Of a stretch of DNA of 64,000 nucleotides, positions 47,473 through 60,023 are shown in pieces (within the stretch, counting starts at the first letter, position 1; every line of letters begins with the position of its first letter). The notes under the pieces were generated by a model. That model did no database searches and was not told the origin of the DNA. It saw nothing but the letters and a program-made list of their open reading frames with translations. Source of the DNA: Liolophura sinensis (lineage: Eukaryota > Mollusca > Polyplacophora > Chitonida > Chitonidae); assembly GCF_032854445.1 (NCBI RefSeq), contig NC_088302.1:40058191-40122190 (forward strand), given 5' to 3'. The position numbers were made by a program, and so were the translations under genes.

Positions 47473-49612
47473 ATTTAGAACACGCCTTAAACCGTAGCAT
47501 CCCAAAACAATACAAGGTCATGTTTTTTTTGACGAGTGAATATTTCATATATTGAGAGATTTCTTTGAATATAGGTTTTATGACCTAAGGCCCGTCGTCA
47601 AAAAAGTACGTATATCCGCAGCTGAGTTTTGAAACAGCATTCTAGCATTCTAGCATTCTGGGGAAAAACTATTTAATGAAAGTGTAGAACTGCCAAGTCA
47701 TTAACAATGACGTATGTAGCTAACACCATTTTGTTTTAGACAAATTTATCTTCAAATTCTTACACAATAGTGATATATGCATTAGGCAGATTTGTTGAAA
47801 AGCAAATTATGTCTTGTATTTATGAACAACAATCTGACAAAAATGATTGAGTGTCCCAGAAAGTAACCTATATAGAGCTATCTGGGCCACAACCAAGTCA
47901 TGATCATGTGTATGTCTAAGAGTGTGAATTAACAAATGAGAGTTTCATTTCAGCTGTTCACCTATGCGGCCCTTTTTCTTATGATGGACCAATCTTTGCT
48001 CGTTTTTGTCATGATATCAACCAATCAAATGCCAGTAGCCTCAGGGATGTTCGCTTATCTCTACCATCAAGACTGTCTTGAGCAATGTACAGAAAAACTG
48101 GTCGTCGCGCTTCACTAGTTCAGCATGGAACAAAACAAGAATGCAACAATGACTTCGTGAAAAGGTTTAATATTAAAGCCAAGATCATAATCATCATATT
48201 AAGAGTAAGGATGTTATATATATATGCATATTAATGCAATTCGCCAGATGAAGTCGATTGCAAAAGAAAGAACAAGTTTCATAAAAAGGCAATGTCATTG
48301 TTGTTAAAGAATATGTAGGCCTTCATAAAGTGGTATTTACTGATACGTGATGGCAGATGTGGTACTGATAATTTCAGGGTTGTTCAGTGGGCCATCAGTG
48401 GGTCAGTTAGGGGCTCATACGGAGTACATTGCCCTCACAAATTTCACTTGATGATTTTGACCCGCAACTTAGACAATGCCATTCAGTCTTAACACGATAA
48501 TTTTGTTGTTCAGTTCAGGTAATGTCAAAACATGAAATCTTCTCATGACAATTTTGCTCCATAACTTTAATGTACATAACATTAAAACTTTTCATGTAAA
48601 CTTTGCTTTACAGCTTAAACAATGTCCACAACCATAAATCTTCTAATGACTCTCTAAATGCAGTTTTGAAAAAGATACACAAGATGTGTAATGCATTCAC
48701 ACAGTAATTGTAACACATTTGCACGGGGGACATTAATATGTACTTTGCACACTTCGTCTTTATGTACCTAAACCTTCAGTGTGCACCAAACTGTGTACCA
48801 GTTATACACATCTTGCTTACATCACCAACTACACAAACACGTTTGTATAAAATGGTACACATTTGTTTTTGAGAGTATTTTGCTAAGTAAATTATATCAT
48901 ATCGACACGAAAATCTTTGGTAATATATACACTTATAAAACTTTATCTGTCGATTCTCAGTGATTAAATTAATATCAAAATCCATATTGCCTGATTGCAC
49001 TTAGAAATGTGTTTTAAGGTAAAATTCCATTTGGAGGTTTAGAAATGTGTCTCAAATATGCCATATTACAGAAATGCTCTCAAGTATATAGCTGGATGCA
49101 GACATATACAGGTGGGCTTCATTAGACTTACTTTATTTTTTGTAGTTCATAATTTATTCCCTGTGTGCACTTATTCCCTTCCATGTAACTTACTCAAAGC
49201 CAACAACCTTGACGTGTAAGTTGTGATAATTTCCTGAATCATAATTTTGGCGGATTCCAAGTAGCGACATCGCAGATGATCGTGACATTGAAATTGGTCA
49301 CGCTACATTGAAGACATGACTCCACCAATCCGAATGGTTATAAAATAACAATCCCATATTTATGGAATTTTTAACGTTTTGTTTAAAAATTATATTCGCC
49401 GTAAAGCGTAGATCGTGAGTAAAGTGCTGTGCGTAATGAGCCGGAGTAACGGAAAGTGCTAGTCGCCGACTCGCCCACAAACACGATTCTAAACAGTCAA
49501 ACATCACTGGCGACTTACTTTACAGCTCAGTTAACAGGCGGATATACCTTGTGGGCTCTGGTATTGTTTCGCTATTTTTTAAATGAATATTGTTTTATCT
49601 GAGCCAGGTCAG
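47473..49612. other. spacer upstream of the TEP gene
   Basis: No supported gene. 48430-48660 shows loose repetition of acataaatcttct / acaattttgctccataac-like words, possibly a decayed tandem array. Confidence 0.4.
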
Positions 49613-49647
49613 CCAATCAGAATGGAGAGGCCCAGTGGCCTATAAAA
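49613..49647 (+). promoter_or_regulatory. CCAAT and TATA boxes, candidate TEP promoter
   Basis: CCAAT at 49613-49617 and TATAAAA at 49641-49647. An initiator-like TTCAGATTGT has its A at 49674, 33 bases after the first T of the TATA box. The sequence downstream forms a noncoding exon that fits the TEP gene. Confidence 0.6.
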
Positions 49648-49673
49648 CTACCGGAGCCTGGACCGCAGTATTC

Positions 49674-49814
49674 AGATTGTAAGGTTTGACGGGAAAATAC
49701 CGGGTGATACAGTGAGCATTCGAGTAGATATTAACTTATCCGTACATTGTTATTTTTCTTACTTAATCGGAGATACTACATCACAGAAGAACGAGAGTAC
49801 TACTTCACGACAAG
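49674..49814 (+). other. probable 5' noncoding exon of the TEP gene
   Basis: Runs from the inferred start site to CAAG|GTAAGA at 49815. The next matching plus-strand acceptor with a coding start is TTGTTACAG ending at 53409, six bases before the TEP start codon. It has no ATG in good context, so it is read as leader. RNA evidence would be needed to prove the join. Confidence 0.5.
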
Positions 49815-51865
49815 GTAAGAAGTATGAAAATGGCATAACATTTAGCACCATTTTATGTGTTTATGATGGTTGTGTTGGTGACGTGTTAAGTTTTGATTAC
49901 ATGTGTATGCACAATAGTTATATCATTCTGCACATGCAAAAGATCCAAGCTCAGTTGTTAGGCTATTGTTAATTAATTGTCATTAATTTTGTACATTAGT
50001 TTTCACACATTTACACGGGCCCCGATCAAATGTGTGTGTGAGATAAGGGGTTGGGGGGAGGGGGGGTATAGTTTGATCTTATTCGAAGGAGGTGGGTTTC
50101 AGTTTGACTTTGTTCGAAGGAAGGAATGGATTTCAGTTTGACCCTATTCGAATGGTGCCCACACATCAGCATCTAACTCTTTATTCAAAGCTTAAAGTTT
50201 ATCGTCCTATTTACGACACTAACCTGTTATTTTACACCGTCGCAATCAAGGAACCAAAATAAGGTTCACTGAATGGTGACAATCCTTGCATGATAAATTT
50301 CTGTGCCGTTTTAGACATTTTCTTGGTTCCGTTGTGATTACATTTTCGAATCTCGTTTGGAATTTTGTATAGTTAATAATGTCTGACTATTTTTTATTAT
50401 CTTTTTTATTCGCATTTTTATACAATATTGTGAGTGAGTGAGTGCTTGCACAAATGCGCCCATTTACACGCTGAAATAAAAATCAAACCAGTTCAAACTG
50501 ACGATTAGGAGCTGGTGACGCAGGTCAGAAAAGCATTTAGACGTACTACATGTATAGGGAAACTTCAAGTTTATGAGTCACGGCGTTAAGACATAAAGTG
50601 AAATACCAGTTGTAATTGTGCCTCTACAGGTCAGTACTTTACAGAGACCACCCACCTTCCATCCGTCTTGTCAGGAGTCATGTTTATAGATTGCATTGTT
50701 TTACATTAGGTTATGTGTGTAAGCGGTGGTTACAGTGCGATGTGTGATCTCAGCTAATCTGCATACTGCGCCTACCCCTCCCAGACGCTCATGATGAGGC
50801 ATATCCCTCTGGCCACGCTTCGTTGATTTCCGCTCTAGGTGTAAATGCCTGAATGACACTCGGGATTTATACATGTATTAATAAGTTCAGCAACGCAACA
50901 GTTCTGACTTATTACATTCATATTTATATCTCTAAGTCTATTCTTAATTCAAATCCTGTCCTATCCAGGAGTGTCTTTTGACTAATTGCGTCGAAATTTA
51001 TTTTCTTGTCAGGAGAGAACGCGATGAAGAATATTTCTGAACATGACAAATGTCTGTGTATCAGAATGTAGTCTGTGGCGGTCGAAGTTAGTAAAGCTGA
51101 ATATGCTAATTTCAATGCATAAATTCGCTTTGCCATTTTTAGACAGGTCGATAGAACTGTGTTAGGAGACTCTTATACACTTCACTTACACTCGTCCATA
51201 TCGTTACATCGGTATATTCTAGCGTAGGGTGTTTCGGGTTGGGCCTTTTTTTTTTTGTTAAAGGTAAAAAGTCCTCCAGCATCATGTTACCTGTCAAAAT
51301 GTTAGGCAACTATTATTGATCACACTATAACACGGGCGTTTAAAAAGTTTTACAAAAATTTATTTAAAGTAGACAAATGATGGGGAAAACGAGAAGCTGT
51401 CAACAAAGATTGTGTAACATTTGTCACAAGTCAAATGATACACAAGGACTGTTTTACTTTTAACGAGAAAAGAGCTCGGAACCCCCCTATGTCGAGCTGA
51501 TTCAAACAATCAGAATATGTAGAATGTGAAAGGTAAATGTGTTTTATCAAGTTAATAGCATAATACCATACATAACACACCACATTATGAAGTACACGGG
51601 TTTAATGGTAATTTCAGAGCTTTACTGTGTGAAAAAAAATGGACAACGTGAACCAACGTATTCAACCCATCGAAAATCATATCATCAGTTGTATATGTTA
51701 TATTTATTAAATATTTCACGTAAGTAAAAAAAAAACCATCCAGCATGGTTAGCGATGAAGACATCACTTTAACCGGAACTACCATCGTTCTAAGCAAGTC
51801 AGTCCGAACAAGCTTTGTCAGTCTTTCTAAAGGCAAACATCCCGGCTTCAAACTCACATTTCATT

Positions 51866-52022
51866 CGTGTTTTACGCCGTACTCAAGAATATTTCATTCA
51901 TAGGACAGCGGCCAGCATTATGGTCGGGGGGAGGGGACCGGGGAGGGAGGAAGAGTTAACACGGGGTGCAAGTTGCTGCCAGACCTTCTTATGTATGGCC
52001 TGGGAGGACGGCTTCAATTTCA
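51866..52022 (-). mobile_element. SINE family 1, 3' two-thirds, diverged
   Basis: gtgttttacgccgtactcaa, gcggccagcattatggtcgg, a G-rich altered middle, then gttgctgccagaccttctta. Confidence 0.8.
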
Positions 52023-52463
52023 GAAAACCCTTCCCATACAAATGATTACAGCCGGCTGAGTAAACTCTACCTGTCTTTACAAGGTGACTCGATGTAAGCT
52101 ATACCTGCAGGTACAATCTGCCCCATGTCTGAATAAATGCTACCTGTCTGCTAATCTCAGTTTAGTGCTACATGACTAAAATCATACCTGTCTGTTAAAC
52201 CCGGTTTGGGGCCGCATGACGAAATCACACATGTCTGACATGTGGAACAAACGTTACTTGTCTACATACGAACTGATCCAAGAGGCATAGGCTCCGAATA
52301 GTCGTCTCTATACAGTCCGGTATCAAACAAGATGAATGATAACTGGATGATCAAAATCGAAGAATATCATGACAGCTCAAAAACTGAGTAACTAACAGGG
52401 ATCGCCTATTCAGTTAGATGTATAAAAATGAATAAACTTTTTCTCTTTTACAATTCGTTTGTT

Positions 52464-52518
52464 TAATTATTCACGCGGTGTTTTACGCCGTACTCAACAA
52501 TATTTCACTATTTCACAG
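52464..52518 (-). mobile_element. SINE family 1 tail fragment
   Basis: Short match: cggtgttttacgccgtactc then aacaatatttcac. Confidence 0.55.
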
Positions 52519-53415
52519 TCTCATTTTCACGCGGTTTTCTTATGATGTACCCGACTCTCCTAGCATATTCCAGATTTGTGTGCCACAAGAATTTATACCT
52601 CGTAACACACTTCGGGCAAATATATAGGCCTGTCCCTTTAGGGTTGGGCGTTCGAATCCGTCTTTTTCGTATCTTTTTTATTCATATTTCGTGATGCTCA
52701 CCCTGTGATCACACCTTAAAGACTGACGCATGTTCACCAAAGCATGTCGTATGTCATATGCTCATAAAGAAGAAGCACAACTAAATACTTCCTACACACA
52801 TGCTCTGGCAAGTGAGTTATTCGGTTGTAACATTTCTTAATGCTTTTAAACTACAGTTTCCGTGTGTCTCCAATGGTTATTTTGGAAATTAGGTTTCCTG
52901 CAGTCGTGACTTCACGAGTCCGACTGGTTGGGGGCGTTCTGAGCTTGCCCTGAATTTCCAGTAATGGAATTTCCATTGACGGAAAATATACATAAAACAG
53001 GGGATTTATTTCCTTTTCAATTTTTGGTATAACTTTCTTCATTTTTCTTCAAAACCATAGTCTTCGTTTTAAAGTTCTTTTCATACATTCTTTTAACGTT
53101 TTGAAACCCACCAATACAGAAATGATGACAAAGTTGACGTGTGAATGAACGCGAATGATGAAGACATTGTTTTGATCCTGTGTGTTTTAAGGCAGGCTTC
53201 CAACCCACAGAACACCCTAAAACGTAGTTTTTCCTAATTACGATGCCTCAGAATATTTTAGCCGATAAAATGTCCTGGGTTGGTAAATTTCCTGGAAAGA
53301 AGTTACAGGAGATTGGACTTACAAAGTTCTATCAAAGTTGTCCCAGATCTGTTAGAGATTGTGTTAACTATGTTAACACTATTAACTATGTTACTAGTTT
53401 TTGTTACAGATCAAG

Positions 53416-56400
53416 ATGTCGTGGACACGACTGATGTTAGCGGCCACCATAGTGTGTCAGATATCCGCCCAGAAGTAAGTTTTTACGTAAATACATATGT
53501 AATTAAAAAATAAAGAGCTAGGTAAATAAAGAAATGAACAGAAGCCTTATAATGAATTTTAAAAATATGTATATAACACGTGTGTTATTAATTTCTACAT
53601 ATTGCCTCGCAAAGCAATTACTGGGGATAATTCCTGCTGAAGAACAGTTCACCTTGTATATTTCAGCTCCTATATCCTGACACTGCCTTCCGAGATCCGA
53701 CCAGGCCTGGACCTGAAGGTACTTGTAAATATTTTCAATGCGACTCAAGACGTGACGGTTAACGTGGAGTTATGGAAAGGAGGACAACCAAACGTGCCCA
53801 TTGGGCCCTTTCCCGTACTTCGGCCGGCTGTTGCCCCTGTTGATCCTCCTCCACCAGAACGGGATCAACCCCAGCCCCCTAAAGAGCCTCTACCTTCCCC
53901 CAGCGAAGAGAAAATCCTGGAGAGGCGGGCCACAGTCCAGGCAGGGAGACCGGTCACAATCTCCTTGCAGGTAAGGTTTTGGTTCCACTTCTATCAAAAG
54001 CAAAGGCAAACATTTTTTTTTCACTTTCAGTTGTAACTGTTATATCTACAGTCAGGAGATTAGCTGGTACATTCCTTTGCTCAGAAACGCTGATGTAAGA
54101 TGAACTTTCTAGTGCGTGCATTGCCGTAAAATATTCGTTATTACATGTCTGGATTGTGCTTTTCTCCCATTTCGTTTATATAGTCATGCATTGTGGTGAA
54201 ACAAACTAAAAAGCAAACATCCAAGAAAAATGCTCAGAACTGATAGACTTACATGAATATTCGGCGACAATAGTTTGTAGTTATAGTTGTCAACGTGAGG
54301 GCTCATGTATTTTGTTACATACAAGTTACTGTTAAGGTTTGTGCCGGGCTCTCCACCAAGACAGTTTCTTTAGGAAAAACAGAAAGCTCGAACCGATTGC
54401 TTGACAACATAGTGGCACACTTATTCCCTGATACTTCCTTCCTGGTCGAGGTTACTCTCCCAAACCACACTCCGTCTTAAAGAAACTCGAAGATGATGTA
54501 TTTAAAGCTACTCTCAGTAATCTGTATATACTCTCTCTGTAATGCATTTTATTTACCTTTGTAGTTACCGTCTACCCTGACAGAAGGAAACTACTTTCTA
54601 AGGGTGACCGGAAATGGAGGCTTGACCTTTGAGAATAGAGGAACCCTTTTGTTTAACCGGAACAGTCTGGCTGTGTTTATACAGACGGACAAGGGCATCT
54701 ACAGACCCAGCCAAACAGGTATGTATCCGCGTACTGGAATCTCTATATACCGAACAAGTAACTGTAAATGTATGACTCATGATAGCAAAAAATCATATTG
54801 TTTTTTCCCCAAAAATCTTCGTTGTTCCCTGGTGATACACTGATACTGAATATGAAATTTTGTGAAAAGCTGGGTTTAGGACCGAGCCAAGACCTCTTTT
54901 CCAAAAAATATGTTGCATCAAATAGTTATATGAACAGTTGCAATCATAGCAAAATTGTAATACATATTTTGATACTATAATGGTTCAAGATTTGGATACT
55001 GAGTAAATTTACGCGCCATGGACATTCCTTGGACATTCCTAACTTCTTACCAGTATTATTGGAAACTGCTTATTATTTCGTGAGAACTAGCTTAGTCCTT
55101 TGGTCGCTTGGATTGAACGTTGTTTTGGTAAATGGCCTTGCAATTCTTGACTTTAATGGTGGGTGACTGGTATACGTTAAGAACCATCTTGTAGTACGTG
55201 ACCTAACAGATGTTGTATTGTTGTTCTCTTATCAGTACTGTTCCGGGTGTTTGCTGTGAGTCCAGATCTGAAACCTTACACCGGAACATTCGACGTCAAC
55301 ATCTTTGTGAGTAGCTTCTACACAGCTTTATCAACTGACTTGTCTTATAAGAAGGAAATCAGGAAATCCAAATTAACTATTTTTTCTGACAGTTGTGAGA
55401 CAGAATAAAATGTTGAGATTTGCGAGGTTTACCTAAAAGTAGAAAGCAGCTAGTTCATGACTTCATGAGGTGCCATAGAAGAAACGTCCAGGTGAATGTT
55501 CACATGATAAATCTGCTTCAGTAAAATGCAGGATAATTAATTTAATAAGCTTTAATAATAATACCAGGTCATCTCGTGGCGTCGCCCCTATGTGCCACCT
55601 ATGGTTTTCTATTCCGGGAGAGAATATTTACCAAATTCTAACAGTTAACGGGGAAATGTTATCAGGTCTTAACGTTAATCAATTACACGTCCCTAAAACA
55701 GGGTGATGGAAACAACCGAAAATACATGTAGATGACAATGTTTCAACGTTATTATTCTAGGACCCAAAGAATAACAAGATTAAACAGTATACAGACGTAA
55801 GAGGTGACGATGGAATCTATTCAGGGGAGCTTACTCTGTCTGACCAGCCCGTTACAGGAAGATGGAAGATAGAGGCCACTGCAAACGTATGTTTTTACTG
55901 TGCCAAAACTAAACGTGTAACTTTCCACGAAAAATTCCTTGTAGCGACCTTTGCATCGAGTGCCACATTGTGAAAAATGGTACATGCCATTGAAATGTGA
56001 TATTGGGGATTGTTTTTTTTTTTATTTTTCTTCATTAGTCCTGAAGGAGATACGCACCATATATGCGTCCAACTCTATTTTCAAAACATAGATTAACAGC
56101 AATATAAGATTACAACATAGAGAACAAATCAGAACAGCATATCTACAAATAAATATGTGACATATGATCTTTCAAGAAACGAAAGCTTGGATTGTGAAGA
56201 AAACAAAAAATCTAATTACCCAATTTTGCACAAATTCAGACGGTTTCCAGCGAATAGCCTCATTGGCTAGAAACTGTGGTTGATGTTATAACTGAAGCCT
56301 GTGTCAACATTGTCCGAAAGTGAAATGTTTCTGTGAAACATCCATTTGACGTTTGTTCTTCTACTTTACAGGGTGAAACGGAGACCGTTTACGTCACAGT

Positions 56401-59400
56401 TGAACAGTTTGGTGAGTGCCCGCATCAAATCGTCTCATAAATGATTGCATACATAATCATCCTTAATGCTCTCACTTAACAACATGTATGTACATTAACA
56501 TTTTAGAGTGAAGCTTGTTAAATAATGAGTCAGATGCGTTTTTGCTCACCAAAAGACGAATTAACAGAGAATTGTAAAAGATAAGTTTTTGGTGTAAAGT
56601 ATGAAAGCAAAAATGTATAGTCACTCATTTTAATTCACATCTCCTTTCCGTAATCAAAAATCATAAAAAGCAAAAACCGTGTGTTTCCAGTGCTGCCCAA
56701 GTTTGAAGTGATAGTCAGTGTACCAGAGTATGGTCACATACAGGACACGGAACTGTCTGGAACTGTGGAAGCCAAGTGAGTTGCCTTTTATAAACATCTG
56801 TATTCATAAGTTGTTTTTCTTGACATCTCTATTCATAAGTTGTTATTCTTGACATCTATATTCATAAGTTTTCTTTCTTGACATCTGTATTCATAAGTTG
56901 TTTTAATTAACATCTGTATTCCTAAATTGTTTTTCTTGACGTCTGTGTTCATAAGTTGTTTTTCTTCACATCTGTATTCATAAGTTGTTTTTCTTGACAT
57001 CTGTATTCATAAGCTGTTTCTGTGGATATCTGAATTGTTAAGGCTTTTGTGGCCGTCGTATAAGCGAAATATTCTTGAGTACGGCGTAAAACACTGATAA
57101 AATATATAACTAAATAAATTAAGGGTTTTGTGGGCCCCAATAGCGCTGGGTGTTATTTTGTATTACAAACAAGATAAGTTTCTCTCCAGTTTTAGTCAAA
57201 TCAGTATTTTAGTATTCTCCTCTGCAGGATATATTATACGTGTATATTTTGTTTTAATTCTCTGTGTTTGTTTGTTTTTTTGTCAGTAATTTCTGCTGAA
57301 GCTCATTTGATAGAATTGATGTTTTACAGGTACACTTTTGGTGAAGTAGTCGAAGGAACAGCTTTGGTGCGAGTAAGAAATAATTTCTTCTTTATTCCAA
57401 GAGGAGTTCCCTGCACTGAGCCAGTCATTGAAAAGAGATTTCCGGTAAGTCCAGTAGATAGTTCTGTTGTGAAACGATATCAGGACCGTATCAAAACCCA
57501 ATAAAATGAGACTTAGTCGCGTGCTGGAATTTTGTTCCCACTGAGTGTAATGTTTATTTCCAACTATTAACCTAAAACCGTCAAAAGTCAAATTTTTTGA
57601 TAATGACTTTGCACCTTATTTCTAATTCCTTACCAACCCTTTATTTAATCTTTGCAAGCCAACATCAATAAAGTTTCGTAAAATACGCATGAAAGTTAAT
57701 CTGGCTGATTATGTGTACTTTAGCACTCATATCCATTCTTTATACGAAATTTGATCTTTACAAGCTAAATGAGTATTTTTGTATGGTGGCAATAGCTTTG
57801 GTAAACACATTTTTAATGGTTTCTTACAGGTGAACGGAAGAACATCATTCACGATTTCTGTCAATGAATTGCAATTCTTGGGCCTTGGGTGCGACGGGGA
57901 ACCCCTTATCAAAAATCCATCCCAGTTTCAGCTGGATTTCCTTCGAGGGAAGGTAATAAAGGTAGAGGCGGAAGTAACAGAGACATTGACCGGAACCACT
58001 CTCTCCGGGGTCGACCAGATCCAGTACAGCGAGAAGAGGTACCGGTTACAGTGGTTGTCATCCAACTCAAAAAACTTCAAGCCTGGCCTGTGGTATGACT
58101 CATTTGTAAGTATACACAGATTCCTGTTTTAAACCAAATTAGATCTACACAATGACCCAGGAACTTGTCGTCAATGCGATCCTTGTGAGTTCAAGTTCAG
58201 TTCATGTCTGCTTCCTGTCCGGTCGTATTTTGGATTGTCTCACAGAAACCTGCGAATGGTCGTGGGATTCCCCCGAGCTCGGCCCGGTTTCTTCCCACCA
58301 TGATGCTGGTCGCCGTCATGTAAATGAAATCTTCTCGAGAACCGTTTAAAACACCAATCAAATAACTTAATAGATAAACCAAGTTATTTTGTCAATAAAG
58401 TTAAGCAGAAGATATTTAAAAAAAAAAACAGTCGTTGTATTCAGTTTTATATGGCCACCAATTTCTGAACAGGCCGGAAAAGAATCCAAAACATTCTTGT
58501 CACATTTCAAACAACGGCCGTTTGCCTTTCTTTGTTCAATAGCTGAAGGTTACTAACAATGACGGCTCACCTATCCCTGTCACCGAGCCGCCACAAAAAG
58601 TCACGTTGGACATAGTGGCTTCGTTTGACGATGGTTGTAGGCCATTAGACATCCGTCCAGCAGGCAGCACCCCACCTGCCGTGAAGGCTCCAACCAGAAT
58701 TTCCCTTGTCGAAGCCGATTTACCAGTAAATGGTTTAATCCGGTGGTCGAACCGTGTGCCTGCTGACGCCGTCTCTGTCACCTTCACGGTAAGCACCTCT
58801 TCCCGTCAAATCAAATCAGTAATCACGACATTATAGGTGCCTGTGCAACCACAGAAATCATGATTTAATAACAACATTGGTTGCCTAAGTTATCCTGCGT
58901 AAAAGCGTTTGTTAACTTGCAATCTTATATATAGACTAACCTGCGGATGGTCGTGAGTTTCCCCCGGGCTCTGTCCGGTTTCTTCCCTCCATAATGCTGG
59001 CCGCCGACGTACAAGTGAAATATTCTTGAGTATGGCGTAAAACACCAATCAAATAAATAAATAAATAAACAAATAAATAACAAAATAAAATATAGAGTAG
59101 AAGTCTACAGTAAAATTCTAAGACACTGGAAACACTATAAGAATAAACATATATTAATGTGATGTAAAAACAAGTATGATATTTAATACTTCATGGAATA
59201 TATAAATTATGGATATATTCATATTTGTAATGCTTGCACAAAGTACCATGTGTGTTTTACGTATGTTTCAGGCTAGCTTCCCAGATGCATTCAATGAAAC
59301 GCAGAATATAGAGAAGATGGATTCGCCCAGCAATAGCTTTATTCAGTTATTTCTACCACAACCCTCAATCACGGTAATATTCATAACCGCTTATTTTCGG

Positions 59401-59984
59401 TTAGAGCACGATGTTGTCATCCGTCCACCGGATTTCCTCATTCCACAATTCTCACTGCTGTCACACAAATGACAAGTATTCAAAATTTATATTTTGTCAA
59501 AAATGATGTTTCCATCAAGGTGACTTGATTGTCACCCACCAATCTAAGTGCAGTTACTGTGTTCAGTAACTAATCCCGCATGATGGCAATGGTTAACTCA
59601 TATAAATGCTAAGCTCAGCGATGTCAGGGCCCCCTTTCAATAAAGATACATCGTACATGTACGATAATCGCACATATAGGACACTGGTACGGTAATAGTG
59701 ACGTACAAAATATTGTATAACAAATGTACGATGAAAAAGGTCGTATGCCGCTTTGTGAAACTGGCCAGAGGTTTCTATAAAAGAAGTCCGAGGAAAGTGA
59801 TCCACAGACATCATGCGAATAAGACACTTTGGCCTTTTTTTTAGGTTGGAACACATGTGGATTTCGAGATTTTATCAACATTCGACATGCAAAAGATTAT
59901 TTATCAGGTAAGAGATACAACAAACATTTTTATATGCAAACAATTTCTTTTATGTAATAATTACAATTAAGACGTCAGGGTGTC

Positions 59985-60023
<39 letters not shown>

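Larger units (their letters stand above)
49815..53409 (+). other. inferred first intron of the TEP gene
   Basis: Contains SINE fragments at 51866 and 52464, and 52030-52270 has loosely repeated tacctgtct words. A plus-strand frame at 51745-51860 (VSDEDITLTGTTIVLSKSVR and KGKHPGFKLT) looks protein-like and ends at the SINE at 51866, but cannot be assigned. Confidence 0.4.

Noticed and set aside
47936-48118. Leader-like frame as a secreted protein gene
   Set aside because: 60 codons starting hydrophobic, but no conserved motif, splice partner or polyadenylation signal supports it.
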